From UBA2821 sp902763335 (lineage in GTDB: Bacteria > Bacillota > Clostridia > Lachnospirales > Lachnospiraceae), in assembly GCA_052066835.1 (NCBI GenBank), contig JBQHRJ010000018.1: a stretch of DNA of 62,550 bases; one strand, given 5' to 3'. Under the pieces are notes generated by a model. That model was not told where the DNA came from. It ran no database searches and worked only from the letters and a program-made list of their open reading frames with translations. Both the position numbers and the translations under genes were made by a program. Positions 26,429 through 35,244 of this stretch are shown here, piece by piece. Each line of letters starts with the position of its first letter. Position 1 is the stretch's first letter.

Positions 26429-29398
26429 TCATTTCCGTGCTGCATTAATCTTTTCTCTTAATAGTTTTGCTTCATGCACTACTTTTTCAATATCAGCATA
26501 TTTTCTTCTCTGCTGGTATCCTTGTTCCACAAGTAATTCTAACGCAGAATTTTTATCTTCCCATTTATTAGAGTTCGCCAATACGTCAACAATTAGTGCT
26601 CGATAGTCCTCTATTCCACTATCTTGCCGTACCATAGCGCCAAAAAATCCGGACGCAGAAAAGCTTGCATGCAACAACTTGAATTTTTTACTGTATTTAT
26701 ATATATAGCTTTCAAGTACATACCCATTCCACTGCACACATATCGCAGGGAAATGCATAAACAATCCTATATCCTTTAATGGAACATAGTTTTGATCACA
26801 CAAATCATCAAGCACTCTATCTATTTCATCAATTTGAAAATCCACTTTATCATGCCTTAAGAGCAAATCTTCCGAAATCCTTATTGTTTCATCTCTTACA
26901 GAGTCCCAATAGATTACTGTATTCATTTCGGATGCAAGTGTTTTTAATTCTTCTGTAGTCACCTGTTCTCTGTCGTCACAATACTGAGCAAAAACCTCAG
27001 CCATACTTAATTCTTTTCCCAAGGAACTTATTATCGGTCCATTAAAAGAATAAGCATCACGTAAAATATATCCCAAGCAATTGCGAAGACCATATGTTGT
27101 AAACTCAGAGGTATTAATTGCAATACCAGGACAATTATCATCTATCAATTGGCGCAGTTCAACATCGGTAATATAAGATCTATGCTCTAATGCTTGATGA
27201 ATCAACCTATTAACTTCTGTAATTTCGTCCTGACTAATTGGTAAGTTCATTGAATAAAAATATGTCTCTTGCTCCACTTGCACAATTGATTTTGTCACCA
27301 CAAGTACATGCTTTATCTTATCCAATGGAATATACCACATCACCTCTTGAATATCTGCATATGTCATAGGTATTGGCGATCTTTTTAGCACTTCTAAAAC
27401 ATCTCTATCCAAATCTGCCTGTCTATCTGTTAGACATAAAAATGTTTGTTTTTTTCTCAATTTACCTGCCGACATTTCTATCAGAGTGTTACCAAGAAAC
27501 TCTGCTTCATATATCTGCATCATTTCTGCTAATTCAACCTGATATTTTTGATATATAGCTTCCGGATACACGCAAGACGCACCATTTTCAAAAACTAACA
27601 TCACATCTTCAAATATTTGCTTAATCAAACCAATTTGCTCATCATCTTGTTTTGCATAAATACGGTCTTCTCTGAGTACTCCTACTTTCTTTAATGAAAC
27701 CATTATTTGCTCATCAGACAATGGAAGTTCTTTGCCAAATCTTTCATTATAAAACACTTTAATTCTGCCCCTATCTATTGCAGAATTAATTCGGAATCCA
27801 TTCTCGTAACTATCTTTCAAAATTAGTGCAAGTTGCTCCTCTTCCTCACTCATTGGAGCATTCTCGACTCCTAGCTCTTCAACTTCTGCATGCCTGCATT
27901 CATTGCTTTCGTAAACTTGTTCCCAACTCTTAAATTGTTCTTCCGGAAGCTTGGCCCACCATGCTGGCTTTCCTTCCGTTACATTTCCTCCATTTTCTCG
28001 AAATCTAAAAGATATGCCATGACTCCAGCACTGCATCATAAGTGACTGAATTTCTCTTCCACCGAGAACCCAAAGGCAACCACTTTTACTTGTCTTATTA
28101 ACATATTCAAGATTGTGTTCATCTAAAAAATCTCTTAAATTCCACTCTTTTACAGAATGAACCATTCCTGAATTATCAGTAGATTCAACAATCGGCTCTG
28201 TTTCAGTCTTTTGTGGCTCATCGGCTTCTAATTCCTCAGGCTTGTAGTCAGAGACTTCTTCTTTATTCTCATTATCTTTCATTGAATATGCAACCACTAA
28301 ATTCTCAGCATCTATCCGACACAAATCCAAAAGATGTTTAATCTTGTCCAGTATATTGGTAGCATTTAAATTTGTTTCCACATAAAGATTTGTTTCAAAC
28401 ATTCTCGGAGCTATCATCGATAATGAATGCTCCCAATTTCCAATATCAATCCTCGTGCCACTACCAATGCTCTTACCTTTCAAGTTATTAATTTCATCCG
28501 GATAATCCTCTACTAAACATTGTAATACTTCGACATATAATTTTTTCCAACTACCAACATTATCATGTCGTTTCCCGAAATACTCAAAAAACTCAACCTG
28601 GGTAAATGAATACGATTCTCCTGCACCAAATTTAACAAGTTTTATTCCATCAGATTCTTTTGTACACTCTGATTGTTTGTCTATATCTAGAGAGTTATCT
28701 TCGGTTTCAAAAATCCTAATGTTATTTTTTTCTTCTTTTTCAATAGGCATCTTTAACGTTTCTGATTTTTTACAATATTCAGACAACCATTCGTGATAAT
28801 ATCCTATAGCCTTTGAATACTTTTCGACTTTTGCTCTATGAATAAATCTGAATTTTCCGTTCGTCATAATCATTTTTTTGATTGATTCGATTTTATTGAG
28901 ATCCATTGTTTCAAGCACTGGTGTCTCAAGTATCTTTTCTTTCTGAAGATACTTATCTATATCATAATATGTAATATAAATTTCCGACATTTGTGCTGGA
29001 GAAAGCCGACATGAAAGCCATGCAGTAAATTGTTCCTGATTTGTTTTATTTGCTTCCACAGTTTTTCTCGCCTCCATTAGTATCTCTTCAAACTTTGTCC
29101 TATCACTTTTATATAGTTCAACCATGCTAATAAATAATTTTGAAGCGCCTCTTAAACCGCACTTTTCTTGTGTCAGTAGTTCATTTACCAGCATGAATTG
29201 CATTGTGATTCCATTTTCGTTACGAAACACATCATCTATTTCAATACCATTTTTCTCAGCTCTTTTTCTCAATATTTGAGAAACATCTTTAATAGCCTCT
29301 TTTTTCGTACACTTACCAGCATTATAATCTACACATGCAGATATCAATATTGCAGTTTCATATTCATCCCAAGGAATTCTTATTGCCATAGTATACAC
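26429..29398 (-). CDS. Large unknown protein, first structural gene of the BREX operon
   Basis: A 989-aa protein. It starts with IRIPWDEYETAILISACVDYNAGKCTKKEAI, a motif I recall from clostridial proteins near DNA-processing genes. A middle stretch (about 415-475) reads SGCLWVLGGREIQSL... PAWWAKLPEEQ, a small domain also seen in such proteins. The rest is mostly helical, ending in a basic coiled segment. No nuclease, ATPase or methylase motif is visible. It ends 9 bases before brxP and overlaps the regulator stop by 19 bases, so it is firmly in the operon. Confidence 0.65.
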   Translation of the reverse strand: MYTMAIRIPWDEYETAILISACVDYNAGKCTKKEAIKDVSQILRKRAEKNGIEIDDVFRNENGITMQFMLVNELLTQEKCGLRGASKLFISMVELYKSDRTKFEEILMEARKTVEANKTNQEQFTAWLSCRLSPAQMSEIYITYYDIDKYLQKEKILETPVLETMDLNKIESIKKMIMTNGKFRFIHRAKVEKYSKAIGYYHEWLSEYCKKSETLKMPIEKEEKNNIRIFETEDNSLDIDKQSECTKESDGIKLVKFGAGESYSFTQVEFFEYFGKRHDNVGSWKKLYVEVLQCLVEDYPDEINNLKGKSIGSGTRIDIGNWEHSLSMIAPRMFETNLYVETNLNATNILDKIKHLLDLCRIDAENLVVAYSMKDNENKEEVSDYKPEELEADEPQKTETEPIVESTDNSGMVHSVKEWNLRDFLDEHNLEYVNKTSKSGCLWVLGGREIQSLMMQCWSHGISFRFRENGGNVTEGKPAWWAKLPEEQFKSWEQVYESNECRHAEVEELGVENAPMSEEEEQLALILKDSYENGFRINSAIDRGRIKVFYNERFGKELPLSDEQIMVSLKKVGVLREDRIYAKQDDEQIGLIKQIFEDVMLVFENGASCVYPEAIYQKYQVELAEMMQIYEAEFLGNTLIEMSAGKLRKKQTFLCLTDRQADLDRDVLEVLKRSPIPMTYADIQEVMWYIPLDKIKHVLVVTKSIVQVEQETYFYSMNLPISQDEITEVNRLIHQALEHRSYITDVELRQLIDDNCPGIAINTSEFTTYGLRNCLGYILRDAYSFNGPIISSLGKELSMAEVFAQYCDDREQVTTEELKTLASEMNTVIYWDSVRDETIRISEDLLLRHDKVDFQIDEIDRVLDDLCDQNYVPLKDIGLFMHFPAICVQWNGYVLESYIYKYSKKFKLLHASFSASGFFGAMVRQDSGIEDYRALIVDVLANSNKWEDKNSALELLVEQGYQQRRKYADIEKVVHEAKLLREKINAARK

Positions 29399-29634
29399 CT
29401 TGCCAATTCATTATACTGAATTACTTTCTTCTTCCGCCTATCATAACTAATAATATCTCCAAAGTCACAATCCAATTCCTCACAAATTTTTTCAAGTATT
29501 GAAAGTGATACCGGTTCCCCTTTTGTCATCTTGGCAATCGTGCTACTACTAATCCCCAAGTTATTAATCAAATCGACTTTTTTCATATCCTTATCAATAA
29601 GTTTTTTCCACAAACCATTATATGATACTGCCAT
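29380..29634 (-). CDS. Small HTH regulator of the BREX operon
   Basis: An 84-aa Cro-type regulator (LWKKLIDKDMKKVDLINNLGISSSTIAKMTKGEPVSLSILEKICEELDCDFGDIISY). It is the first gene of the operon, downstream of a strong promoter. It overlaps the 989-aa gene by 19 bases. It probably autoregulates the operon, as small regulators do in other BREX loci. Confidence 0.82.
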   Translation of the reverse strand: MAVSYNGLWKKLIDKDMKKVDLINNLGISSSTIAKMTKGEPVSLSILEKICEELDCDFGDIISYDRRKKKVIQYNELARCILWQ

Positions 29635-29706
29635 TCTTTTACCTCTTTGCTTTTGTCACAATAGTTGATATTATCTCCTTTGGGCACACTGCACCCAATT
29701 ATGTCT

Positions 29707-29735
29707 ATTGTACCATATAGGCAAATGTTTTTCAA
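29707..29735 (-). promoter_or_regulatory. Promoter of the BREX operon
   Basis: On the minus strand TTGAAA (29730-29735), 17 bases, TACAAT (29707-29712): a good sigma-A promoter about 70 bases before the regulator start. Between it and the gene is an imperfect inverted repeat GGGTGCA...TGTGCCC that could be the regulator's operator. The remaining bases up to 29940 hold no gene. Confidence 0.65.
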
Positions 29736-29940
29736 TCATTTTGTGCATTTTCGCTTCGATTTCTCGCACAAAACTTTCTAATTTTGAGCAAAATACTTTG
29801 CTGATATTTATTTTTTTCATTTCGGTTTATCCTAATAAACTATGTATCATGTAACTAAATTCTATTTACATCGGAATACACTGTTATTATTATCAATTTC
29901 ATATAATCTGCATTCCTCAATACTTTTCCTACCCCATACT

Positions 29941-30540
29941 TCACAAAAATATATTCGGAATCAATTTGTATTCATATACAACCTCTTCCTCAGAATCTTT
30001 GCATTCATCAAAATACTTTCTCAACTTTTCTTGCACATCGTCACCAGCGTCAGTATCTCCCATAACTTTTTTGAAATTTTTCATAAAAGTATTAAATGTA
30101 CTTTCAGTAGTTCCTATAGGAACTACACCCAATTTTTCAAAAACATATTTACTATGTGGATTTCTAGACGATATCCTTATCAGATAGTATTCCACCGGTT
30201 TATCTTGATAAGCTCTTTTTGCTAACATCACAACAACTTTAGGGGCTATCCCTTTATTTCGCTTGTTTTCAAGAAGATCTATACCTATTTCAGGAATATC
30301 TGATTCCGGACGCTGTATCTCTGTACTCCCACAGTATTCTCCATAACAATTAAATATTGAAAACACTTTATCTTTTCCTTCGAGAACCTGTTCCCACATA
30401 ATATCTTTACAATAAGGATTTAAAAAAAGTGTATGCTCACCATTTAACTGTCTGTGCAACTCTATATAATTTTCACGATCCTCATCAGATATTGGCAACA
30501 AGGTATATTCTCCATTTGTTGCATATATTTCTCTATTCAT
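29941..30540 (-). CDS. GNAT-family N-acetyltransferase
   Basis: A 199-aa protein of the GNAT fold. Motif A with the acetyl-CoA pyrophosphate loop reads IGIDLLENKRNKGIAPKVVVML (about 95-115), followed by NPHSKYVFEKLGV. It has an unusual C-terminal acidic tail (DECKDSEEEVV). The substrate cannot be told. It follows the small EF-hand-like membrane protein by 16 bases and is probably its operon partner. Confidence 0.82.
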   Translation of the reverse strand: MNREIYATNGEYTLLPISDEDRENYIELHRQLNGEHTLFLNPYCKDIMWEQVLEGKDKVFSIFNCYGEYCGSTEIQRPESDIPEIGIDLLENKRNKGIAPKVVVMLAKRAYQDKPVEYYLIRISSRNPHSKYVFEKLGVVPIGTTESTFNTFMKNFKKVMGDTDAGDDVQEKLRKYFDECKDSEEEVVYEYKLIPNIFL

Positions 30541-30556
30541 TTTTCACTCTTACCTT

Positions 30557-30742
30557 TCATCCAAAAATCAAGATTCCTAAGAAAATAATAATTCCAATCG
30601 GAGGACATACCCCTACTACAATTGCAAATAACACCCATTTCCACCAATCTGAGGAAGCTCCTGATGTCCCACTATTTGCCATATGATAGTCTATAAAACT
30701 ATCTGACATGTCGTATTTTCCGTTTTTGTTCCAGTCGTTCAT
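30557..30742 (-). CDS. Small membrane protein with an EF-hand-like loop
   Basis: A 61-aa protein. The N-terminus reads DWNKNGKYDMSDSF, which matches the calcium-binding DxNxNGxxDxxD pattern. The C-terminus is one strong hydrophobic helix (WVLFAIVVGVCPPIGIIIF). It may be a membrane anchor or a sensor. Similar peptides are frequent but undescribed in Lachnospiraceae. The start has a ribosome site (GGAGGTG) upstream. Confidence 0.55.
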   Translation of the reverse strand: MNDWNKNGKYDMSDSFIDYHMANSGTSGASSDWWKWVLFAIVVGVCPPIGIIIFLGILIFG

Positions 30743-31123
30743 AACAACACCTCCACTCCATTATGTTAACTGTTTTTCATTTGATTTCTTCGAATCATAT
30801 TTAAAAATCAGAACTCAGATCTCTTTATTTATTCACCCTCCCATGTATAGCTTTCACAAAAATAAGAACCAAGATAAAAATATATCTCATCCTTATTTGT
30901 TCCCTTATTTGTTCCCTTATTTGTTCTTTCTGATTATACAGTACTATTTCTGCTGTCCTATAATCATCCCTCGTACATCGAATGTTTGTTCTTATTTATT
31001 TGCATTTTCGTTGCTCTTGACAGCTTATTATAGACTTATTATAAAAAATAAATACGAGAATAATATAATGGAGCACTCATAAGTAACAAAGAATGATATA
31101 ATAAAGACATGGAGGTTTTTACT
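30743..31123. promoter_or_regulatory. Intergenic region with tandem repeats and a strong promoter
   Basis: The region holds three tandem copies of CCTTATTTGTTC (30891-30902, 30903-30914, 30915-30926) and related TTCTTATTTATT words up to about 31000. A rightward promoter is clear: TTGACA (31017-31022), 17 bases, TATAAA (31040-31045). No gene is visible. The repeats are likely binding sites, perhaps for the HEPN-like locus. Confidence 0.6.
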
Positions 31124-32221
31124 ATGCAAATTTTACTTTTAGACAATGCTATTGATTCTCTTGAATGGTCTTTACGCCATTTAAGAACTTTTTTAGAAAT
31201 GGACAGTCATTTTAAATCACCTGACACAAGCACCACATATTTGAAGCAAGCTATCATTTGTTTAAATTCTGCTTTAGAGTTGTTCTTCAAAGAAAGAATT
31301 AGTGTCATTAACCCTTTATTAATTTATCAACATATCTCAACCGATGACCTTCCTCAAGTTATCATCGATTACTATTGCAAAATTGAAAATAACGAAATTG
31401 ATGAACCTTTATATGATTATGTAATCAAGAATACTGAATTACATACTATTGACTATTCAAAATGTATTGAATTATATTGTTCTCTTTATTCTGTTGCACT
31501 GGGGCATAAAGAACATTTTGAAAAATTGAATGGCATAAGAAACAAACTCACACATCTCGGAATTCACTCAATAGAAGAATATTATATTATTGCTGGACGA
31601 ATCGCTGACATTCTAAGATATATAGATAATAATATTTTAAGAGAAATCAATTATTGTCCTACCACACTAGAAAACATATGCTTGGAAATATTTGATATTG
31701 AATGGATGCTTGTAAATTTAGAAGAATCAACCTGGCGAATTGCTAATGACGCTCGAATCAAGGAAATCTGTAATTACATTATTAGCCTTTCAAAAAGTAC
31801 AGATATTCAAGACTATATGAAAGAGAAAAATGTCATTGCCGATTTCGGTTCTACCTTTGATGCTGACTTTGTTTACTCTATTTGCACAATGCAAAAGGAG
31901 GGTATTGAACATGAGATATGTTCAATATATGGTTCTGTTCAAAATAATGCCTTATTTATTAGTGATTCTGATAAAAACGATGGTCCTGTGTTTGCTATAA
32001 TACCATTAGCCGAACTGGATAAAAAACAACCGAAATTCTATATTTCAAGAGATGAAACAGGTACAGACATTCCAGAATTTCAAGGACAATCAAACTTTTG
32101 GAAAAACAAACCATACTCTTCTATGTTTGCCTATGTTCCATATGGTAAGGATAAACTTATAGAAATGATCAAAAAAATCCTAAATTATATGTCTAATATA
32201 AAGTTCATACCATTTGAATAA
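31124..32221 (+). CDS. HEPN-like protein
   Basis: A 365-aa protein. The first part is helical with a stretch typical of HEPN families (LKQAIICLNSALELFFKERISVINPLLIY) and the motif RNKLTHLG (about residue 145), which fits Rx4H of HEPN ribonucleases. The second half is a separate domain of unknown type. The ATG at 31124 is chosen because GGAGG lies 8 bases before it. It has its own promoter. HEPN proteins are common toxins or phage-defence RNases, but a non-nuclease role is possible. Confidence 0.5.
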   Translation: MQILLLDNAIDSLEWSLRHLRTFLEMDSHFKSPDTSTTYLKQAIICLNSALELFFKERISVINPLLIYQHISTDDLPQVIIDYYCKIENNEIDEPLYDYVIKNTELHTIDYSKCIELYCSLYSVALGHKEHFEKLNGIRNKLTHLGIHSIEEYYIIAGRIADILRYIDNNILREINYCPTTLENICLEIFDIEWMLVNLEESTWRIANDARIKEICNYIISLSKSTDIQDYMKEKNVIADFGSTFDADFVYSICTMQKEGIEHEICSIYGSVQNNALFISDSDKNDGPVFAIIPLAELDKKQPKFYISRDETGTDIPEFQGQSNFWKNKPYSSMFAYVPYGKDKLIEMIKKILNYMSNIKFIPFE

Positions 32222-32242
32222 TAGATTTTTCAACAAAAAATA

Positions 32243-32279
32243 CAGAGAAAACACTGTTACTTCAACTATGTTTTCTCTG
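32243..32279. terminator. Convergent terminator
   Basis: CAGAGAAAACA (32243-32253) pairs with TGTTTTCTCTG (32269-32279). On the minus strand it is followed by ATTTTTTG. It lies between the rightward HEPN-like gene and the leftward WYL regulator and should stop both transcripts, most strongly the leftward one. Confidence 0.7.
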
Positions 32280-32320
32280 CACTAACTTAAATAATTACAA
32301 TTACAAAAATAAATATCATA

Positions 32321-33313
32321 CTATCTCTTGTATTGCTTTACCAATCGGTCAATTTCATCATTCATCATTTCAACAACATTATCTGGACCTGCAAGTGTAA
32401 CCCCTTCCCCAAGTCCAATAATCCAGGCTAAAAATTGCCTGCTGACTGCCACTTCAACATTTACTACAAACCGATTATCATCTAAGCGAATCAGTGAAAC
32501 ATCCTTTCCAAATCTGTCAATCATTACTCCAGCAAAAGAATTATCACATTCAATTCGCACCGTTTCTTCCTTACCAGCATACATTCCAAACATTTTTCTG
32601 GAATATGCCGCCATATCAAAAGACTTAAATTCCTGTTTTCCTTCACGCCTTCTTCCAATGGACTTAATATTAAGCATTTTATCTACCCTGAAATGCTTAA
32701 TAATCCCCTCCACACCGTCATATGCAATCAAGTAATAATTTTCATCATCCCATGACAATGACCAAGGACTAACTTCATACAATGCACCATCATGTCGAAG
32801 TTCCATTTTCTTATCCACGTTCCACTGAAAATACTGGAAGGTTATCTTTGAATTCTCCGCAATTGCCGTATGAATCCTGTCCACATTATAATAAATGCTT
32901 TCGTTCATTGTCTTTACTCTGCCTGCAACAAATACCTGCCTGTGTAGCTGCGATGCCTCATACTTACTTGCAAGCCCTTCTATCTTTTTAATAAGTTCAT
33001 TAGATTTTTTAGCTGTGATGAATTTTGCAGATTGAACAGAATCCACTAACAGTTTCAATTCTGCAAGCTCAAACTGTCTATTTCCAATATGATATGAATA
33101 TGTTCTATCTTCCTGCGTTCCGATTATATCCAATCCATATACTCTGAGATTTTCAATATCATTATACAGGCTCTTACGTTCTGCACTTATCCCATATGCA
33201 GCTAAGGCATCAATAATCTCCTGCATAGTAATACTATGTGTATCATCTGTCTGCTCCAATAGAATTTTCATAAGATAGATTAGTTTTAATTTTTGATTTG
33301 ACGACTTTGGCAT
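32321..33313 (-). CDS. WYL-domain transcriptional regulator
   Basis: A 330-aa protein with a DeoR-like N-terminal winged helix (IYLMKILLEQTDD, MQEIIDALAAYGISAERKSLYNDI) and a WYL domain (YEVSPWSLSWDDENYYLIAYD, about 180-200) followed by the WCX-like C-terminal region. WYL regulators often control defence genes in response to nucleic-acid ligands. The ATG at 33313 has GGAGGAG upstream. It converges with the HEPN-like gene and may regulate it. Confidence 0.88.
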   Translation of the reverse strand: MPKSSNQKLKLIYLMKILLEQTDDTHSITMQEIIDALAAYGISAERKSLYNDIENLRVYGLDIIGTQEDRTYSYHIGNRQFELAELKLLVDSVQSAKFITAKKSNELIKKIEGLASKYEASQLHRQVFVAGRVKTMNESIYYNVDRIHTAIAENSKITFQYFQWNVDKKMELRHDGALYEVSPWSLSWDDENYYLIAYDGVEGIIKHFRVDKMLNIKSIGRRREGKQEFKSFDMAAYSRKMFGMYAGKEETVRIECDNSFAGVMIDRFGKDVSLIRLDDNRFVVNVEVAVSRQFLAWIIGLGEGVTLAGPDNVVEMMNDEIDRLVKQYKR

Positions 33314-33509
33314 ATAACTCCTCCAATAAAAATTCAAGGCCAAAAACTTCTCCTTTTAGAATACCACACGAAAATATATATGAGAAGCTTTATTAGATCT
33401 TTTCTCATCACAGAAAGTCCTATTAATTGTACCACCATTTAAGTTAACTCCTATAGTTTTTGATTCTTCATTTTCAGAATATTACACCTCTTTAGACTCT
33501 CAACAAACA

Positions 33510-33531
33510 GGGCATGAGATTCCCCATGCCC
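33510..33531 (-). terminator. Terminator of the conjugation operon
   Basis: GGGCATG (33510-33516) pairs with CATGCCC (33525-33531), an 8-base loop between. On the minus strand it is followed by TGTTTGTTG. It sits just after the DUF6674-like gene, the last gene of the transfer module. Bases 33314-33509 hold no gene. Confidence 0.6.
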
Positions 33532-33549
33532 TTACTCCAACAACTAATC

Positions 33550-34392
33550 CTATCTCCCCTTCCCATTCTTCACTACCATCTCATACTTATCCTCTTCCGC
33601 AACCTTCATCATGCTATCTCGCGGTTCGATTATCTCTATATCCTCATAATCCATCTCCACAGTATCAACAGCTTCCGCTTCAACACTTCTACCAGCATCT
33701 CTGCTCCTTACTTCCATTGACAGATTATCAATTCTCTTAATCATACCTTCAATATTTCTGCACATTCCTTCATACACATTCTTCTGCCATTTCCAAGGGC
33801 CTGTAAGAAGCTTTGTAACCAAGCCTTTCTTATCTGTTCCTGCCAATTCTTTTTCATTTTTTCCCATAAGCACCCTGAATGAATTTGCAAACTGTGCATT
33901 TGCAATCTTCATACCGGCAGTAAAGTTTTCTATTCTCGCTATGGTCTGTTCGGTATCAGCTATGCCACCCTTGATTTTTTCATCAAGAGATTTAAGCTTC
34001 CACTTGATACCTGTCATTTCTGCTACTCTATTAAGTACTGACATTCCCTTAAGTTTTACATCATTTACTATGCTGATAGCTTTGGTTCTAATATCAGCCT
34101 TTATCTCTGATACCTTTACTTTAATATCTGCGATTCTTTCCTTCCCCTTATGGACAGAATTTCGAACTGTTTCCTTCACTTTATCCGATATATCCTTTTC
34201 ACTCATTTCCATAAGTTTGTTGCTTACTTCATTAAGCTCCTCGCTCATGGCATCCAGTTTTCGCTCAAGAATATCAATATATGCAGCCATTTCATACATA
34301 CTGTTTGATTTCTCCTTCATTCCGTTATTCTTAAGCATATTTATAAGCATCATTATAATTTCGTCTTTTGTTAATTCTCTCTGATTATCCAT
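33550..34392 (-). CDS. DUF6674-like coiled-coil protein
   Basis: A 280-aa protein, mostly helical: ILERKLDAMSEELNEVSNKLMEMSEKD and a Lys/Glu-rich stretch (VKETVRNSVHKGKERIADIKVKVSEIKADI) make a long coiled coil. The C-terminal tail is acidic. This arrangement (last gene of the transfer module, after the tandem SpoVG protein) matches proteins annotated as DUF6674 in clostridial conjugative elements. The function is unknown. Confidence 0.6.
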   Translation of the reverse strand: MDNQRELTKDEIIMMLINMLKNNGMKEKSNSMYEMAAYIDILERKLDAMSEELNEVSNKLMEMSEKDISDKVKETVRNSVHKGKERIADIKVKVSEIKADIRTKAISIVNDVKLKGMSVLNRVAEMTGIKWKLKSLDEKIKGGIADTEQTIARIENFTAGMKIANAQFANSFRVLMGKNEKELAGTDKKGLVTKLLTGPWKWQKNVYEGMCRNIEGMIKRIDNLSMEVRSRDAGRSVEAEAVDTVEMDYEDIEIIEPRDSMMKVAEEDKYEMVVKNGKGR

Positions 34393-34407
34393 AATTACTC
34401 CTATTCT

Positions 34408-34496
34408 GGAGCGTAACTACAGAGGCGAAGAGAAATTCGCGTAGGCGATTTCTCTTCTGCCATAGGTGCTAATTGTGACGCTCCTACACAATTAGC
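34408..34496 (-). ncRNA. Structured intergenic RNA element
   Basis: The 124-base gap between two transfer genes folds strongly. GAAGAGAAATTCGC (34427-34440) pairs with GCGATTTCTCTTC (34445-34457). GGAGCGT (34408-34414) pairs with ACGCTCC (34478-34484). GCTAATTGTG (34468-34477) pairs with CACAATTAGC (34487-34496), with the ACGCTCC arm in its loop. The last two pairings could compete or form a pseudoknot. Possible roles are attenuation or RNA processing between the two genes. Confidence 0.45.
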
Positions 34497-34516
34497 CATT
34501 ATAAATTTAGCTCCAA

Positions 34517-35218
34517 TCAACGAAAGGGAGAATTGTGTCCATCAGGTATAGTCATAAACTCACAACCACCTGTGGTTTTGGACCTATCCTTTTCCTTCGC
34601 TGATTCCTTCTCCTTATTCTCACTCTGCTGCTTATCCTTAGCCTCCACATAAGCCTTTTCAATCTCTCTAAAAAACTTATCTCTAAATTCCTTTGTTACC
34701 GGATAACATATATCCTGGTATACTGCTTTTCCGTTATCATCTACCTGTTTTGTCTTATATGACGGCATTGCCACAAATACCTTTTCTTTTCCCTGTAAGA
34801 TATTTATATTGCCCACAACAAATGAATCCTCAAAATACACTCTGGCAAGTCCTTTGATATTACTGTTTTCCCTCTCATAAGGCACCACAGTCACCTTGAA
34901 CTCCGGCATTACAGGGCTTGAACCTTTCTGTTTATCTTCCTCATTTGCACCAAGCTTTTCATAAGCTTCAATAATGTCTGAGTAAAGCTTTTCCCTGAAC
35001 TCAGCTGTTATCGGATTGCAAATATCTTTGTAAATATAGCTGCCATTTTCATCCTTTTCGTTACTTCTGTATCTTGGCATTGAGACATATAAGTTGCCTT
35101 CCTTGCCCTCCAGAACAGTAATATTTGTTATCTTAAATGAATCTCCAAATACCACTGTTGCAAATGCTTTTACCTTATCTTTGTTTTTTACTTCATTTAC
35201 TTTTATTGAAATCTCCAT
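34517..35218 (-). CDS. Tandem SpoVG-like protein
   Basis: A 233-aa protein with two SpoVG-type domains. The first is at about 1-90 (VKAFATVVFGDSFKITNITVLEG, LYVSMPRYRS, CNPITAEFREKLYSDIIEAY). The second is at about 105-190 (GLARVYFEDSFVVGNINILQGK, VFVAMPSYKT, CYPVTKEFRDKFFREIEKAY). SpoVG proteins bind RNA or DNA. The C-terminal tail is charged. Tandem forms are typical of clostridial conjugative elements; a regulatory role in transfer is likely. Confidence 0.8.
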   Translation of the reverse strand: MEISIKVNEVKNKDKVKAFATVVFGDSFKITNITVLEGKEGNLYVSMPRYRSNEKDENGSYIYKDICNPITAEFREKLYSDIIEAYEKLGANEEDKQKGSSPVMPEFKVTVVPYERENSNIKGLARVYFEDSFVVGNINILQGKEKVFVAMPSYKTKQVDDNGKAVYQDICYPVTKEFRDKFFREIEKAYVEAKDKQQSENKEKESAKEKDRSKTTGGCEFMTIPDGHNSPFR

Positions 35219-35244
35219 ATATTTGTCCTTTCCGGGCTTTGCCC

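Noticed and set aside
13332..29634. A Dnd or Ssp phosphorothioation system
   Set aside because: dndB, dndD, dndE or ssp genes are absent and pglZ, brxC and brxL are present, so type 4 BREX fits better, although the sulfur chemistry may be shared.
30891..30926. CRISPR-like array
   Set aside because: Only three 12-base units with no spacers; no cas genes anywhere in the window.
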